Assembly: GCF_023617245.1 (NCBI RefSeq)
Contig: NZ_CP067396.1
Location: 3,906,001-3,970,000, forward strand
Reading direction: 5' to 3'
DNA from: Lysobacter enzymogenes
Lineage (GTDB): Bacteria; Pseudomonadota; Gammaproteobacteria; Xanthomonadales; Xanthomonadaceae
DNA: 64,000 nt
A program made the position numbers and the translations under genes. Below, one piece after another: positions 33,758 through 42,275 of the stretch (position 1 is its first letter; the number at the start of each line of letters is the position of its first letter). Below the pieces are notes generated by a model. The model had not been told where the DNA came from. It searched no databases and worked only from the letters and a program-made list of their open reading frames with translations.

Positions 33758-34912
33758 TCAGTCGCCCATCTGCTTCTGCATGTGCTCCCAACGCTCTTGC
33801 GCGTCGATCGTGCGCTCGGCGGTGAGACGCGCTTCCAGGCGGTCCAGGCCGATGTCTTCGCCGGTATCGACGCAGAAACCGTAATCGCCCGAATCCACCC
33901 GCTTGAGCGTGCTGTCGATCTTGCTGATCAGCTTGCGGTAACGGTCGCGGGTGCGCAGTTCCAGCGAGTTCTCGGTCTCGCGGGTGGCGCGCTCGGCCTC
34001 GTCGCCGACGTCGCGCACTTCGTCCTTGAGGTTCTCGATGGTCTGCTTGGACTCCTCGACCAGATCCGCGCGCCATTGCAGCAGACGCTGGCGGAAATAT
34101 TCGAGTTGCAGCGGATTCATGTACTCCTCGTCCGCGGTCGGCTTGTAGCCTTCCGGCACGATCGGACGGCCGGTGGTGGGATCGTTCTTGTACGGAACGA
34201 CCTTGACCTTGGTTTTCGGCGCGGGCGACGCCGGCGTCTTGGTGGTCACCGCCACGGCGACCTTGCCGGCCGGACGGTTGCTGGATGCTGTCTGGGTCAC
34301 TGTGTTCTTGCTTTGGTCGGAGATGATGCTGTCGGCCTGTTTCGCTGCGGACGCCGGAGCGGCCGGCGGAACAGACTGCGGTGGGGTTTTGGCTGCGGCT
34401 TGCGCAGGTTTCGTCTTGTCAGCTTGCGGCAATTTCGCTTCAACTTTTTTAACGCCGGCCTTGGCGAGTGCGGTTTCCTTGATCGGCGCCTCTTTTGCCG
34501 GCGCCGCCTTGGGCGTTTTGGCGCCCGAATCCTTCGTCGGCGCCTGCTTGGCCGGCGGATCCTTGACCGGCACCTGCGGCTTGTTCGTGTCCTTGATCGG
34601 CACCTGCGGCTTGGCCGCCGCGCCCTTCTTGGCCGCGGCGGGCGCGGCCGCCGGCTTCTTCGCCGTGGCCGGCGCGGGCTTGGCCGGCGCCTTCTTGGCC
34701 GGCGCCGGAGCCGCCTTCTTCGCGACCGGCTTGGCCGCGACCGTCTTCTTCGCCGCCTTGGCCGGCGCCTTGGCCGCCACCTTCTTCGCCGCGACCTTGG
34801 TCGGCGCCTTGGCCGCCGTCTTCGGTGCCGGCTTGGCCACCTTCTTCGCGGCCGGCTTCACGGTCTTGTTGACGGCCTTGGCGGCCTTCTTCGCAGGTTT
34901 TTTCACTGCCAC
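33758..34912 (-). CDS. dksA: DksA-like RNA polymerase-binding protein with long Ala/Lys/Pro-rich N-terminus
   Basis: 384 residues. Residues 1-~265 are low-complexity: repeats of KKPAAK/APAK type, then TKD/KPQVPIK-type units, a basic histone-H1-like region. The last ~120 residues are a DksA domain: MNPLQLEYFRQRLLQWRADL, a coiled coil (VRDVGDEAERATRETE, with the DxxDxA tip region) and GDYGFCVDTGEDIGLDRLEARLTAERTIDAQ. Classical DksA has four zinc cysteines (CxxC, CxxC); here only one remains (CxxT, TxxA). This suggests a zinc-independent form. It should modulate transcription initiation with ppGpp. Extended DksA forms are known in Xanthomonads. Confidence 0.88.
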   Translation of the reverse strand: MAVKKPAKKAAKAVNKTVKPAAKKVAKPAPKTAAKAPTKVAAKKVAAKAPAKAAKKTVAAKPVAKKAAPAPAKKAPAKPAPATAKKPAAAPAAAKKGAAAKPQVPIKDTNKPQVPVKDPPAKQAPTKDSGAKTPKAAPAKEAPIKETALAKAGVKKVEAKLPQADKTKPAQAAAKTPPQSVPPAAPASAAKQADSIISDQSKNTVTQTASSNRPAGKVAVAVTTKTPASPAPKTKVKVVPYKNDPTTGRPIVPEGYKPTADEEYMNPLQLEYFRQRLLQWRADLVEESKQTIENLKDEVRDVGDEAERATRETENSLELRTRDRYRKLISKIDSTLKRVDSGDYGFCVDTGEDIGLDRLEARLTAERTIDAQERWEHMQKQMGD

Positions 34913-35280
34913 GACAGGCTTGTCCTTCTATTCCCTGAGGGCGCCGACGGACGCGGTCCGGCGGCATCGCGGGCCAAGCATGACCCACCCGGCCATCAAA
35001 TGCACATGCGCTCGATGACCGCAAGTGAAATCCGGCGCACGGCCGGTTTTCGCCCGGCCCGGACGGCACGGCTTTGCGTTTCGCGCCGCGGCGGACCTTC
35101 GTCTTGCACTTGCCTTGTTTTGGGGAAAGCGCGCTGTTATACCCTGCCCGGGCACCCTCGGCAACCGCATCGCGCGGGCTCCGCCGATGGCCGATCGCGG
35201 GGGTAAAATGCGTCCCTGCGCGGGGCTTTCGCCACGCTGCGTCCCCGCACCGTCACTACCGTTGCCGGCATTAAGGAAAC
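34913..35280. other. Divergent intergenic region
   Basis: It separates the DksA-like gene (minus) from yidD (plus). No gene or recognised promoter box. The final stretch (35240-35280) shows a TAAGGAAA ribosome site directly before the GTG of yidD. Confidence 0.5.
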
Positions 35281-35556
35281 GTGATCGCCCGCCTTCTCCT
35301 CGTCCTGCTGCGCGGCTACAAACGCTGGATCAGCCCCTTGCTCGGCCAGCGCTGCCGCTTCCACCCGAGCTGTTCGTCGTATTCGATGACGGCGATCGCG
35401 CACTACGGCGCGCTCAAGGGCAGCTGGCTCACCGCCAAGCGGCTGGCGCGCTGCCACCCGCTGCATCCCGGCGGCTACGACCCGGTGCCCGGCACCGAGG
35501 ACGCCGCCGCCTCCCCCGCCTCCGACCCTGGACACTGCTCATGCCATCGACCCTGA
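35281..35556 (+). CDS. yidD: Membrane protein insertion efficiency factor YidD
   Basis: 91 residues. It shows the family pattern: a short N-terminal hydrophobic helix (IARLLLVLLRGYKRWISPLL), then CRFHPSCSSYSMTAIAHYGALKGSW and RLARCHPLHPGGYDPVP. The protein assists YidC-dependent insertion of inner-membrane proteins. GTG start with AAGGAAAC upstream. It is not next to rnpA/yidC here. Its end overlaps the dihydroorotase-family gene by 16 bases. Confidence 0.93.
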   Translation: MIARLLLVLLRGYKRWISPLLGQRCRFHPSCSSYSMTAIAHYGALKGSWLTAKRLARCHPLHPGGYDPVPGTEDAAASPASDPGHCSCHRP

Positions 35557-36872
35557 TCGTCAACGCCCGCCTGGTCAACGAAGGACGCGAGTACGACGGC
35601 GACCTGCGCATCGACGGCGAACGCATCGCCGAAATAGGCGCGGGACTGTCGGCGCGCGCCGGCGAGACCGTCATCGACGCGCGCGGCCGCCGCCTGCTGC
35701 CGGGCATGATCGACGACCAGGTCCACTTCCGCGAACCGGGCATGGAATACAAGGCCGACATGGCCACCGAATCGGCCGCCGCGGTCGCCGGCGGGCTGAC
35801 CACGTTCATGGACATGCCCAACACCAGCCCGCCGACCCTCGACGCGGCCGCGCTGGAAGACAAGTACCGCCGCGCCGCCGGTCGCGCCTGGGGCAACTTC
35901 GGCTTCTACCTCGGCGCCAGCAACGACAACCTCGCCGCGATCCAGTCGCTGGACCCGCGCACCGCGCCGGGCGTGAAGGTGTTCATGGGCGCGTCGACCG
36001 GCAACATGCTGGTCGACGATCCGGTGACGCTGGACGCGATCTTCCGCGACGTGCCCACGCCGATCATCACCCACTGCGAAGACACGCCGATGATCGACGC
36101 CGAGCTGGCGCGCTACAAGGCGCAGTACGGCGACGACATTCCGGCGCGCTTCCATCCCGACATCCGCTCGCGCGAGGCGTGCAAGAAGTCGACCGAGCTG
36201 GCGATCTCGCTGGCGCGCAAGCACAACACCCGCCTGCACGTGCTGCACATCAGCACCGCCGACGAACTGGCGCTGTTCCAGCCCGGCCCGATCGAGGGCA
36301 AGCGCATCACCGCCGAGACCTGCATCCATTTCCTGCGCTTCGACCGCGACGATTACGAGAAGCTCGGCCATTTGATCAAGTGCAATCCGGCGATCAAGGA
36401 CCCGGCCGACCGCGAGGCGCTGATCCGCGCGGTCGCCAGCGACGTGATCGACGTGCTCGCCACCGACCATGCCCCGCACACGCTGGAAGAAAAGGCGCGT
36501 CCGTACACCTCGGCGCCGAGCGGTTTGCCGCTGGTGCAGTTCGCGCTCAACGCGGCGCTGGAACTGGTGCACGAAGGCCGGCTGAGCACCGCGCAGGTGG
36601 TCGACAAGTTCGCCCACGCGCCGGCCAAGCTGTTCGACGTCGAGCACCGCGGCTTCCTGCGCGAAGGCTATTTCGCCGACCTGGTGCTGATCGACGACGC
36701 GCCGTACACGGTGGCGCGCGAGGACGTGCTGTCCAAGTGCGGCTGGTCGCCGTTCGAGGGCCGCACCTTCCGCAGCCGCATCGCTTCGACCTGGGTCAAC
36801 GGGCAGCTGGCCTGGGACGGCGTGTCGCTGGTCGGCGCGCCGAACGGCCAGCGCCTGGCGTTCGCCCGATGA
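35541..36872 (+). CDS. Dihydroorotase-family amidohydrolase
   Basis: 443 residues of the class I dihydroorotase type. Signatures are DARGRRLLPGMIDDQVHFREPG (metal HxR), FMDMPNTSPPTLD, VFMGASTGNMLVDD, THCEDTP, RLHVLHISTADELALF, ETCIHFLRFD and DVLATDHAPHTLEEK, ending in SPFEGRTFRSRIASTWVNG. It probably converts carbamoylaspartate to dihydroorotate, but dihydropyrimidinase/allantoinase relatives look alike. It overlaps yidD and is followed by the peptidase gene with a four-base overlap. Confidence 0.88.
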   Translation: MPSTLIVNARLVNEGREYDGDLRIDGERIAEIGAGLSARAGETVIDARGRRLLPGMIDDQVHFREPGMEYKADMATESAAAVAGGLTTFMDMPNTSPPTLDAAALEDKYRRAAGRAWGNFGFYLGASNDNLAAIQSLDPRTAPGVKVFMGASTGNMLVDDPVTLDAIFRDVPTPIITHCEDTPMIDAELARYKAQYGDDIPARFHPDIRSREACKKSTELAISLARKHNTRLHVLHISTADELALFQPGPIEGKRITAETCIHFLRFDRDDYEKLGHLIKCNPAIKDPADREALIRAVASDVIDVLATDHAPHTLEEKARPYTSAPSGLPLVQFALNAALELVHEGRLSTAQVVDKFAHAPAKLFDVEHRGFLREGYFADLVLIDDAPYTVAREDVLSKCGWSPFEGRTFRSRIASTWVNGQLAWDGVSLVGAPNGQRLAFAR

Positions 36873-37777
36873 GGATTGCGCTGCGCGCGGCCGCGCTGGC
36901 GGTTGCGGCCGCGACGCTGGCGCCGGTCGCGTCGGCGTCGGCGCAGGTGGTCGCGTCCGGCACGATCCCGGACACGGCCGCCGAGACCGCGCCCACCGCC
37001 GGCGCGAGCGCCGATGGGCGCACGGTGTTTCCCGCTTCGGTGCCGCAGGGCGCGATGGTAATCGGCAAGGTCCCGCCCGGCAGCGTGGTGCGCTACGGCG
37101 GCCGGCAATTGCGGGTCACGCCGTACGGCAGCGTGGTGTTCGGCGTCGGCCGCGACGCGACCGGCCCGCTCAGCGTCGAAGTGCAGGCGCCCGGCGGTAC
37201 GCCGCAACGCGCGGCCATCGCGGTGACGCCGCGCGACTTTCCGACCGAATACATCCAGGGCGTCCCGCCCAAGACGGTCAATCCGCCGCCGGAGATCGCC
37301 GCGCGGATCGAGCGCGAACAGGCCCAGGTGACCGCCGCGCGCGCGCGCGACGACGAACGCCCCGACTTCGCCCAGCCGTTCCAGTGGCCGGTGCAAGGCC
37401 GCATCAGCGGCCGCTTCGGCAACCAGCGCGTGTACAACGGCAAGAAGGGCTCCGGCCATTCCGGCATGGACATCGCCGCGCCCACCGGCACGCCAGTGAA
37501 AGCGCCGGCCGCCGGCGTGATCACCTTCGCCGCCCCGGACCTATACCTGACCGGCGGCACCGTGCTGCTCGACCACGGCCACGGCATCAGCTCGAACTTC
37601 CTGCACCTGTCGCGGATCGACGCCAAGGTCGGCGACCGCATCGCCCAGGGCCAGGTCATCGGCGCGGTCGGCGCGACCGGCCGCGCGACCGGGCCGCATC
37701 TGCATTGGGGCATGAACTGGTTCGACGTGCGGATCGATCCGCTGCTGGTGCTGGAGCGGGCGAAAACCGCGCCTTGA
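36869..37777 (+). CDS. M23 (LytM) family peptidase, exported
   Basis: 302 residues with a signal peptide (LRAAALAVAAATLAPVASASAQ, about 26 residues). The mature N-terminal half is Ala/Gly/Pro-rich and includes PQGAMVIGKVPPGSVVRYGG. The C-terminal LytM domain has GRISGRFGNQRVYNG, GHSGMDIAAPTGTPVKAPAAG (HxxxD zinc ligands), LLDHGHGISSNFLHLS and GPHLHWGMNWF (HxH). It should act on peptidoglycan cross-bridges in the periplasm. It starts by an ATGA overlap with the amidohydrolase gene. Confidence 0.92.
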   Translation: MRIALRAAALAVAAATLAPVASASAQVVASGTIPDTAAETAPTAGASADGRTVFPASVPQGAMVIGKVPPGSVVRYGGRQLRVTPYGSVVFGVGRDATGPLSVEVQAPGGTPQRAAIAVTPRDFPTEYIQGVPPKTVNPPPEIAARIEREQAQVTAARARDDERPDFAQPFQWPVQGRISGRFGNQRVYNGKKGSGHSGMDIAAPTGTPVKAPAAGVITFAAPDLYLTGGTVLLDHGHGISSNFLHLSRIDAKVGDRIAQGQVIGAVGATGRATGPHLHWGMNWFDVRIDPLLVLERAKTAP

Positions 37778-37804
37778 GCGTCGTGGGCCGAAGGAACTGA
37801 GTCG

Positions 37805-37880
37805 GCGGCGCGGTTCTAGCGGCTGCGGGCAGCGTTCGTCGACGTTGCATTGGCGCGGTCGCGGCTTGCGCCGCTCCTAC
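37805..37880. repeat. 76-base direct repeat, copy A, ending in a REP element
   Basis: It begins GCGGCGCGGTTCTAGCGGCT and ends with the REP unit (37853-37880, minus orientation, GTAG at its 5' end). The second copy is at 37971-38046. About ten of 76 bases differ. Confidence 0.8.
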
Positions 37881-37909
37881 TGGTAGATCGCCTACATCGG
37901 GCTCGCCCT

Positions 37910-37936
37910 GTAGGAGCGGCGCGAGCCGCGACCGCG
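37910..37936 (+). repeat. REP element, plus orientation
   Basis: It begins GTAGGAGCGGCGCGAGCCGC and lies between the two 76-base direct repeats. Together with the REP at 37853 it forms an inverted pair. Confidence 0.8.
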
Positions 37937-37970
37937 GGGTTACAGGTCGCTCCGAAAGTCCGAATGCGCT

Positions 37971-38046
37971 GCGGCGCGGTTCTAGCGGCTACCGGCAGCA
38001 CTGATCGACATTGCATTGGCGCGGTCGCAGCTTGCGCCGCTGCTAC
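37971..38046. repeat. 76-base direct repeat, copy B, with a degenerate REP
   Basis: It begins GCGGCGCGGTTCTAGCGGCT like copy A; the terminal REP (38020-38046) has changed bases (GCAGCTTGCGCCGCTGCTAC). Just after it the YiiX-like gene ends at 38073. Confidence 0.78.
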
Positions 38047-38072
38047 AGGGAACCAGCCAGGCGCCGCCAGCG

Positions 38073-38930
38073 TTACGCGGCAGGTTCGCGCAACGTCGCC
38101 AGCGGTTGCAGCGACGGCGACTGTTCCAGTTCGCGCAGGCGCACGCACTTGGGGTTGGGCTGGCGCGGGCCGGCGTGCGCGAGCAAGGCGTTGCCGCGCT
38201 CCATCAAGCCCAGGCGCTGGCGCGCCAGGGCCTGGGCGTGTTCGAGTTGCTCGGGGCCGGCGGCGAGACCGGCGGCGATGGCGCCGCCTGCGTCCATGCC
38301 CAAGGCTTCGCGCCGCGGCGCGCGCAGCCACGGCGCGACTTGCCGCCACAACGCCTCCCAGTCCAGTTCGGGAAACGCCAGCGCCGGCGGCGATGCGGCC
38401 GGCAGCAGCGGCGCCAGGCACGCGCGCGGTTGCGCCGGGTTTTCGGCCAGGCAGCGGTAGACGAATTCGCTCGCGCTCATCGCCCCGGCGTTGTCGCCGG
38501 CGGCGTGCAGCAGCGCTTCGCACAGCACCGCGCGCAGCGGGGCCGAGTCGGGCAACGCGCGGTCGCGCAGGGCCGCGGCGCGGCCGAGCGCGGCCAGCGG
38601 ATCGCCGGCGAAGGCCGGGCTGCGCAGCGACAGGGCGTGGGCGAGCACGGCGATGCGGTCGGCGTCCTGCAACGGCCGCTGCGCCGCCAGCGGGCGCCGC
38701 GCCTGCGCTTCGATCAGCTCCGGGTCGGCCAGACGCTCGGCCAGCGCGCGCTCGACCACCCCGCCGGGGCCGGTTTCGATCAGGTAGCCCGCGCGCCCGA
38801 CCAGGGCGACGTGGTCGAAGCGGCTCTCGCCGAACCACGCGGTCAGCGCCGCCAGCGGGCCGCGCGCTCGCAGCAGCAGGACGTCGCCGGTCCGCAGCGG
38901 CACCGGTACGGCGCCGCCTTCGGGGGTCAA
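38073..38930 (-). CDS. YiiX/YebB-like permuted papain-fold protein
   Basis: 285 residues from a TTG at 38930 (GAGG upstream; the TTGA overlap with the upstream cyclase stop supports it). N-terminal RTGDVLLLRARGPLAALTAWFGESRFDHVALVGRAGYLIET is the family's His-bearing start, followed by ALAERLADPELIEAQARRPL. The second motif where relatives have a catalytic Cys (CSEFVYR-type) reads SASEFVYRCL, so the cysteine at that position is replaced by Ala, though a Cys follows five residues later. The function may be non-catalytic. The rest is unassigned. Confidence 0.7.
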   Translation of the reverse strand: MTPEGGAVPVPLRTGDVLLLRARGPLAALTAWFGESRFDHVALVGRAGYLIETGPGGVVERALAERLADPELIEAQARRPLAAQRPLQDADRIAVLAHALSLRSPAFAGDPLAALGRAAALRDRALPDSAPLRAVLCEALLHAAGDNAGAMSASEFVYRCLAENPAQPRACLAPLLPAASPPALAFPELDWEALWRQVAPWLRAPRREALGMDAGGAIAAGLAAGPEQLEHAQALARQRLGLMERGNALLAHAGPRQPNPKCVRLRELEQSPSLQPLATLREPAA

Positions 38931-40798
38931 GAGACCACCTCGTGTTCGCTCTCGCTGCCGTGCGCGGTGACCCGGTCGCGGCCGGCGGACTTGCTCGCGT
39001 ACAAGGCCGCGTCGGCGCGTTCGAGCAGTTGCTCGGGCGTCTCGCCCGGCTGCAGTTCGGCCACGCCCAGGCTCAGGCTCACCGGCAGCAGGCGGCCGTC
39101 GATCGACAGCGGGCTGCCGCTGACCGATTCGCGCAGGTGCTCGGCCACCCGCGCCGCGTCGCGCAGGTAGGTGTCGGCCAGCACCACCAGCACCTCGTCG
39201 CCGCCGTAGCGGCCGAACAGATCGTAGGCGCGCAAGCGGTTGCGCGTGCGCAGGGCGACGATGCGCAGGGTCTCGTCGCCGACCCGGTGACCGTGCTCGT
39301 CGTTGATGCGCTTGAAGTGGTCGATGTCGAAGAACACCACCGACAGCGGCCGCTGCGAGCGATGCGCGCTCTCCACCGCGCTGCGCAGGCTCTGCGAGAT
39401 CGCCGCGCGGGTCATCGCCCCGGTCAGGCTGTCGTAGGTGGCCAGGCGGTTGGCGGTGTCGCGGTCGCGGCGCAACTGTTGCAGCTTCGAGGTCAGGCCC
39501 AGCAGCAGGCCCAGGCCGCCGAACGCGAGGCCGACCGGGAAGGTGTATTCGAGCCAGGCGAACTCCGGCCACCACTCGTGGTTGGCGCCGACCAGGATCA
39601 CCAGCAACACCATCAGCGGCAGCCACGCCAGCAGCAGGAAATAGGCCTCGCGCTGGCGCCGCCACACCGCCACCACGGTCGCGTAGAGGATCAGCGCGAG
39701 CACCAGCAGCAGGTTGAGGTTGCCGTACAGCGCGCTGTACTTCCAGGTGCGGAACAGGCTCACCACGATCAGCGCGCCGAGCGAGTAGCTGCACCAGTCC
39801 AGCGCCCGGGTCACGCGCGGCTGGGTCGTGCGCAGGCCGAGGAAGAAGATCAGGAAGCGGATGCTCGCCAGCACCGCGGCCGTGGTCAGCACGATGTTGG
39901 TGCGGGTGTCCGGGGCTATGTCCTTGAGCCACGGCACCACCCGCATCTCGCCGCCGTCGGAGGTCAACGTCAGTATCTGCAGGATCAAGGTGAGCCCGAG
40001 GTAGGCGTAGCCGCGCTCGCGCAGGCCGATCCAGAACCCGAACGCCAGCACCGCTACCACGCCCATCGCGGTCAGCACCACGCTGCGCAGGCCGACGTGC
40101 ATCATGTCCTCGCGCTGGACCTTGGCCAGCGGCTCGACCTCCACCTGCGACGACAGCACGTCGGCGGCGAGCATGCGCAGGTACAGCGCGTCGCCCTTGC
40201 GCAGCCCCTTGGGCAGCGGGAACACGATCATCCGGGTGGAGTGGTTGAGATCGATGTCGGGGCCGTAGATCGAGCGCCGCAGCGGCAGTTCGTCGCCGGG
40301 CCGCCACAGTTCGATCTCGCGCCGCGAGGGCCGGTCGATGGTGAGTTGCGGGGCGACCGCGGGGTCCACGTCCTGGTTGACCACGATCCGCCACCAGCGC
40401 GGCTCGCCCTTGCTGCCCCAGACCAGGTTGCCGGACACCGCCTCGAAACGGCCGTCGAACTCGCCGGCCAGCACCCGCGCCGGCACCGGGTCGCCCTGGG
40501 CCAGCCGCGACAGGCTCAGCGACGGCGCGCGGTAGCCGACGGGATCGAAGGCTTCGCGCGCGGCCTGCGCGGCGGAAGGCGGCGCGGCGGCGGCGGCCAG
40601 CGCCGCGGACAGCAGCGGCTTGGCGACGAGCGGTTCGGACGAAGGCGCGGGCACGGCCGCGCCGGCCGACGCAGCGGCCGCGGACATCGCGGCGACCGGA
40701 GGCAGGACGATGGACTGCGCCGACGCGATCGTCGCCACCGCCCACAACGCGAGCACGGCCATCCAGCCGCGCCAGCTACCACGCCAGGGTGTCCCCAT
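38927..40798 (-). CDS. Membrane diguanylate cyclase (7TM-DISM plus GGDEF)
   Basis: 623 residues. After a signal (AVLALWAVATIASAQ) and a low-complexity Ala/Pro stretch comes an extracytoplasmic domain of the 7TMR-DISM type (IVVNQDVDPAVAPQL, ELWRPGDELPLRR). Seven membrane helices follow (from VVLTAMGVVAVLAFGFWIGL to LAFGGLGLLLGL), then a GGDEF domain: TANRLATYDSLTGAMTRA, VVFFDIDHFKRINDEHGHRVGD and RYGGDEVLVVLAD. The active site reads GGDEV rather than GGDEF; this first-four-residue match is usually active. It should make cyclic-di-GMP in response to an external signal. It overlaps the YiiX-like gene. Confidence 0.9.
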   Translation of the reverse strand: MGTPWRGSWRGWMAVLALWAVATIASAQSIVLPPVAAMSAAAASAGAAVPAPSSEPLVAKPLLSAALAAAAAPPSAAQAAREAFDPVGYRAPSLSLSRLAQGDPVPARVLAGEFDGRFEAVSGNLVWGSKGEPRWWRIVVNQDVDPAVAPQLTIDRPSRREIELWRPGDELPLRRSIYGPDIDLNHSTRMIVFPLPKGLRKGDALYLRMLAADVLSSQVEVEPLAKVQREDMMHVGLRSVVLTAMGVVAVLAFGFWIGLRERGYAYLGLTLILQILTLTSDGGEMRVVPWLKDIAPDTRTNIVLTTAAVLASIRFLIFFLGLRTTQPRVTRALDWCSYSLGALIVVSLFRTWKYSALYGNLNLLLVLALILYATVVAVWRRQREAYFLLLAWLPLMVLLVILVGANHEWWPEFAWLEYTFPVGLAFGGLGLLLGLTSKLQQLRRDRDTANRLATYDSLTGAMTRAAISQSLRSAVESAHRSQRPLSVVFFDIDHFKRINDEHGHRVGDETLRIVALRTRNRLRAYDLFGRYGGDEVLVVLADTYLRDAARVAEHLRESVSGSPLSIDGRLLPVSLSLGVAELQPGETPEQLLERADAALYASKSAGRDRVTAHGSESEHEVVS

Positions 40799-41250
40799 GC
40801 CCCTTCCGGTCACCAGTCTGCTGTGCCGAGCATAGCCCAAGGGGGCTGCATTCCGGTGCAGGGGGCGATCACGGTTTCCACCTTGAAATTGTGCTGGCGC
40901 ACACGCCTCCGCGCATTGCCGCGCCACGCGGCCGGCTTCGGCCGCGATCCTACACCGGCGCGCCCCGGCGCCGCCGCCGGCAAAAACGACAGTTGGCGAC
41001 GGCGATCGCGCGGCGATGGCGAGCGCGGCGCGGCCTTGTTCGGGGCGCCAAGGCCGCTTGATTCCAGGCCGCCGTTTTTCGCGCGCAGCCCGGTGCGGAC
41101 CGGCGTTTCGCTATCCGGCGCTACGGTCGAAACGGTTCGATGCCGGCGCTTCGATGCCGGCGCCGCGCACGCGGCATCGGCGCGCGCGGGCTCGAGGACG
41201 AAGCGGCCACGACGCAGTCGTCGCGGCCGCCGTCGATGCGTCCGGCGCGC
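40799..41250. other. Intergenic gap
   Basis: It lies upstream of the membrane cyclase gene (minus) and downstream of folE2 (minus). No gene, repeat or clear promoter was recognised. Long open frames across it are GC artefacts. Confidence 0.5.
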
Positions 41251-42186
41251 TTACTCGCGCGCGCCGTGCCCGGTCACGCGCGCGACCGCGTCGTGCGCAT
41301 GCAGGCTTTCGAAATGCGCTACTTCGGCGTCGAAGCGCTCGATCCGCGGGTCCGTCGACAGCGCCGCGGCGACCCGGCGCGCGGCGTCTTCGCAGAACAT
41401 CAGGTTCTCGGCGTTGAGGCGGGCGAAGGCCTGCTCGTCCTCGCGCTTGACCGCGGTCTGCACCGGCGTGGCGAGCGCGGCTTCCAGCGCGTCGATCAGC
41501 GCGGTCAGCGGCAGTTCGTCGAAGGCCGGGCGCAGCTCCACGCGCACGTCGGCGCGGCTGCGCTGGGCGTGCGGAGTCGCGGCCAGACCGCGCTCGGAGG
41601 CCAGCCACTCGCCGACCACGGCGGTGGACAGCGGGTGGGCGGCGGCGAAATCGGCGACGAAGCGCTCGGCGTTGAGCTGGCGCGACAGCGCCGCCGAGGC
41701 CGGGCAAGTGCTGGAGTATTCGACCGCGAAACGCAGGCCGAGCTGCAGGTGGCCGTCGAGCAGACGCGCGTCGATCTCGACCGGATAGCGCTTCCAGCCG
41801 GCGTTGGCGCTGGCCAGGGCCGGACGCAGCAGCAGTTGCTCGTAGCGCAGGACCAGGCGCGCCGCGCTGGAGATGCCGCCCTGCCCTTCGATCAGGCTCT
41901 GCAGCACCCGGCGCAGGCCGGCCGGGGTGACCGACTCGCTGGCGAAGGCGTTCTGCAGGTGCAGGTACATGCGCGACATGTGGATGCCGCGGGCGTTGGC
42001 GTCGCGCAGGTTGACCGCGACGTCGACCGAGGCCGGCACCTGGATGACGGCGCCGTCGGCGCCGGCGATGCGCAGCGGCAGGGCGATATGGGACATGCCG
42101 ACCCAGTCCAGCGGACGCGCCGCGGCGGCGGCGTCGAAGGCGACATCGGGCAGGCTCGAACGAGTGGGTACGAAAGGAGTATTCAC
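41251..42186 (-). CDS. folE2: GTP cyclohydrolase FolE2 (type IB)
   Basis: 311 residues. FolE2 makes dihydroneopterin triphosphate for folate and can replace FolE, with no strict need for zinc. Signatures: VDVAVNLRDANARGIHMSRMYLHLQ, SSARLVLRYEQLLLRPAL-type strand, EYSSTCPASAALSRQLN (catalytic Cys) and TPVQTAVKREDEQAFARLNAENLMFCEDAARR. No Zur box was recognised in the short upstream gap. It is downstream of the squalene/phytoene synthase-like gene's terminus on the opposite side of a ~90-base gap. Confidence 0.94.
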   Translation of the reverse strand: MNTPFVPTRSSLPDVAFDAAAAARPLDWVGMSHIALPLRIAGADGAVIQVPASVDVAVNLRDANARGIHMSRMYLHLQNAFASESVTPAGLRRVLQSLIEGQGGISSAARLVLRYEQLLLRPALASANAGWKRYPVEIDARLLDGHLQLGLRFAVEYSSTCPASAALSRQLNAERFVADFAAAHPLSTAVVGEWLASERGLAATPHAQRSRADVRVELRPAFDELPLTALIDALEAALATPVQTAVKREDEQAFARLNAENLMFCEDAARRVAAALSTDPRIERFDAEVAHFESLHAHDAVARVTGHGARE

Positions 42187-42275
42187 AACGCTGAAAGTGG
42201 GGGCGCGTGAGGGTTACGCAACCTCGCCATTCTACCGGCGGCGCCCCGGCCTGCCCCGGCCCCGCCTTGCAACGG

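Noticed and set aside
37805..38046. CRISPR array
   Set aside because: Only two 76-base copies with REP units and one spacing; no short regular repeats, leader or cas genes.
37850..41788. 1312-residue plus-strand frame over the YiiX-like and cyclase genes
   Set aside because: It starts inside a REP element (giving the VGAARAATA-type translation that REPs produce) and is antisense to two well-supported genes.
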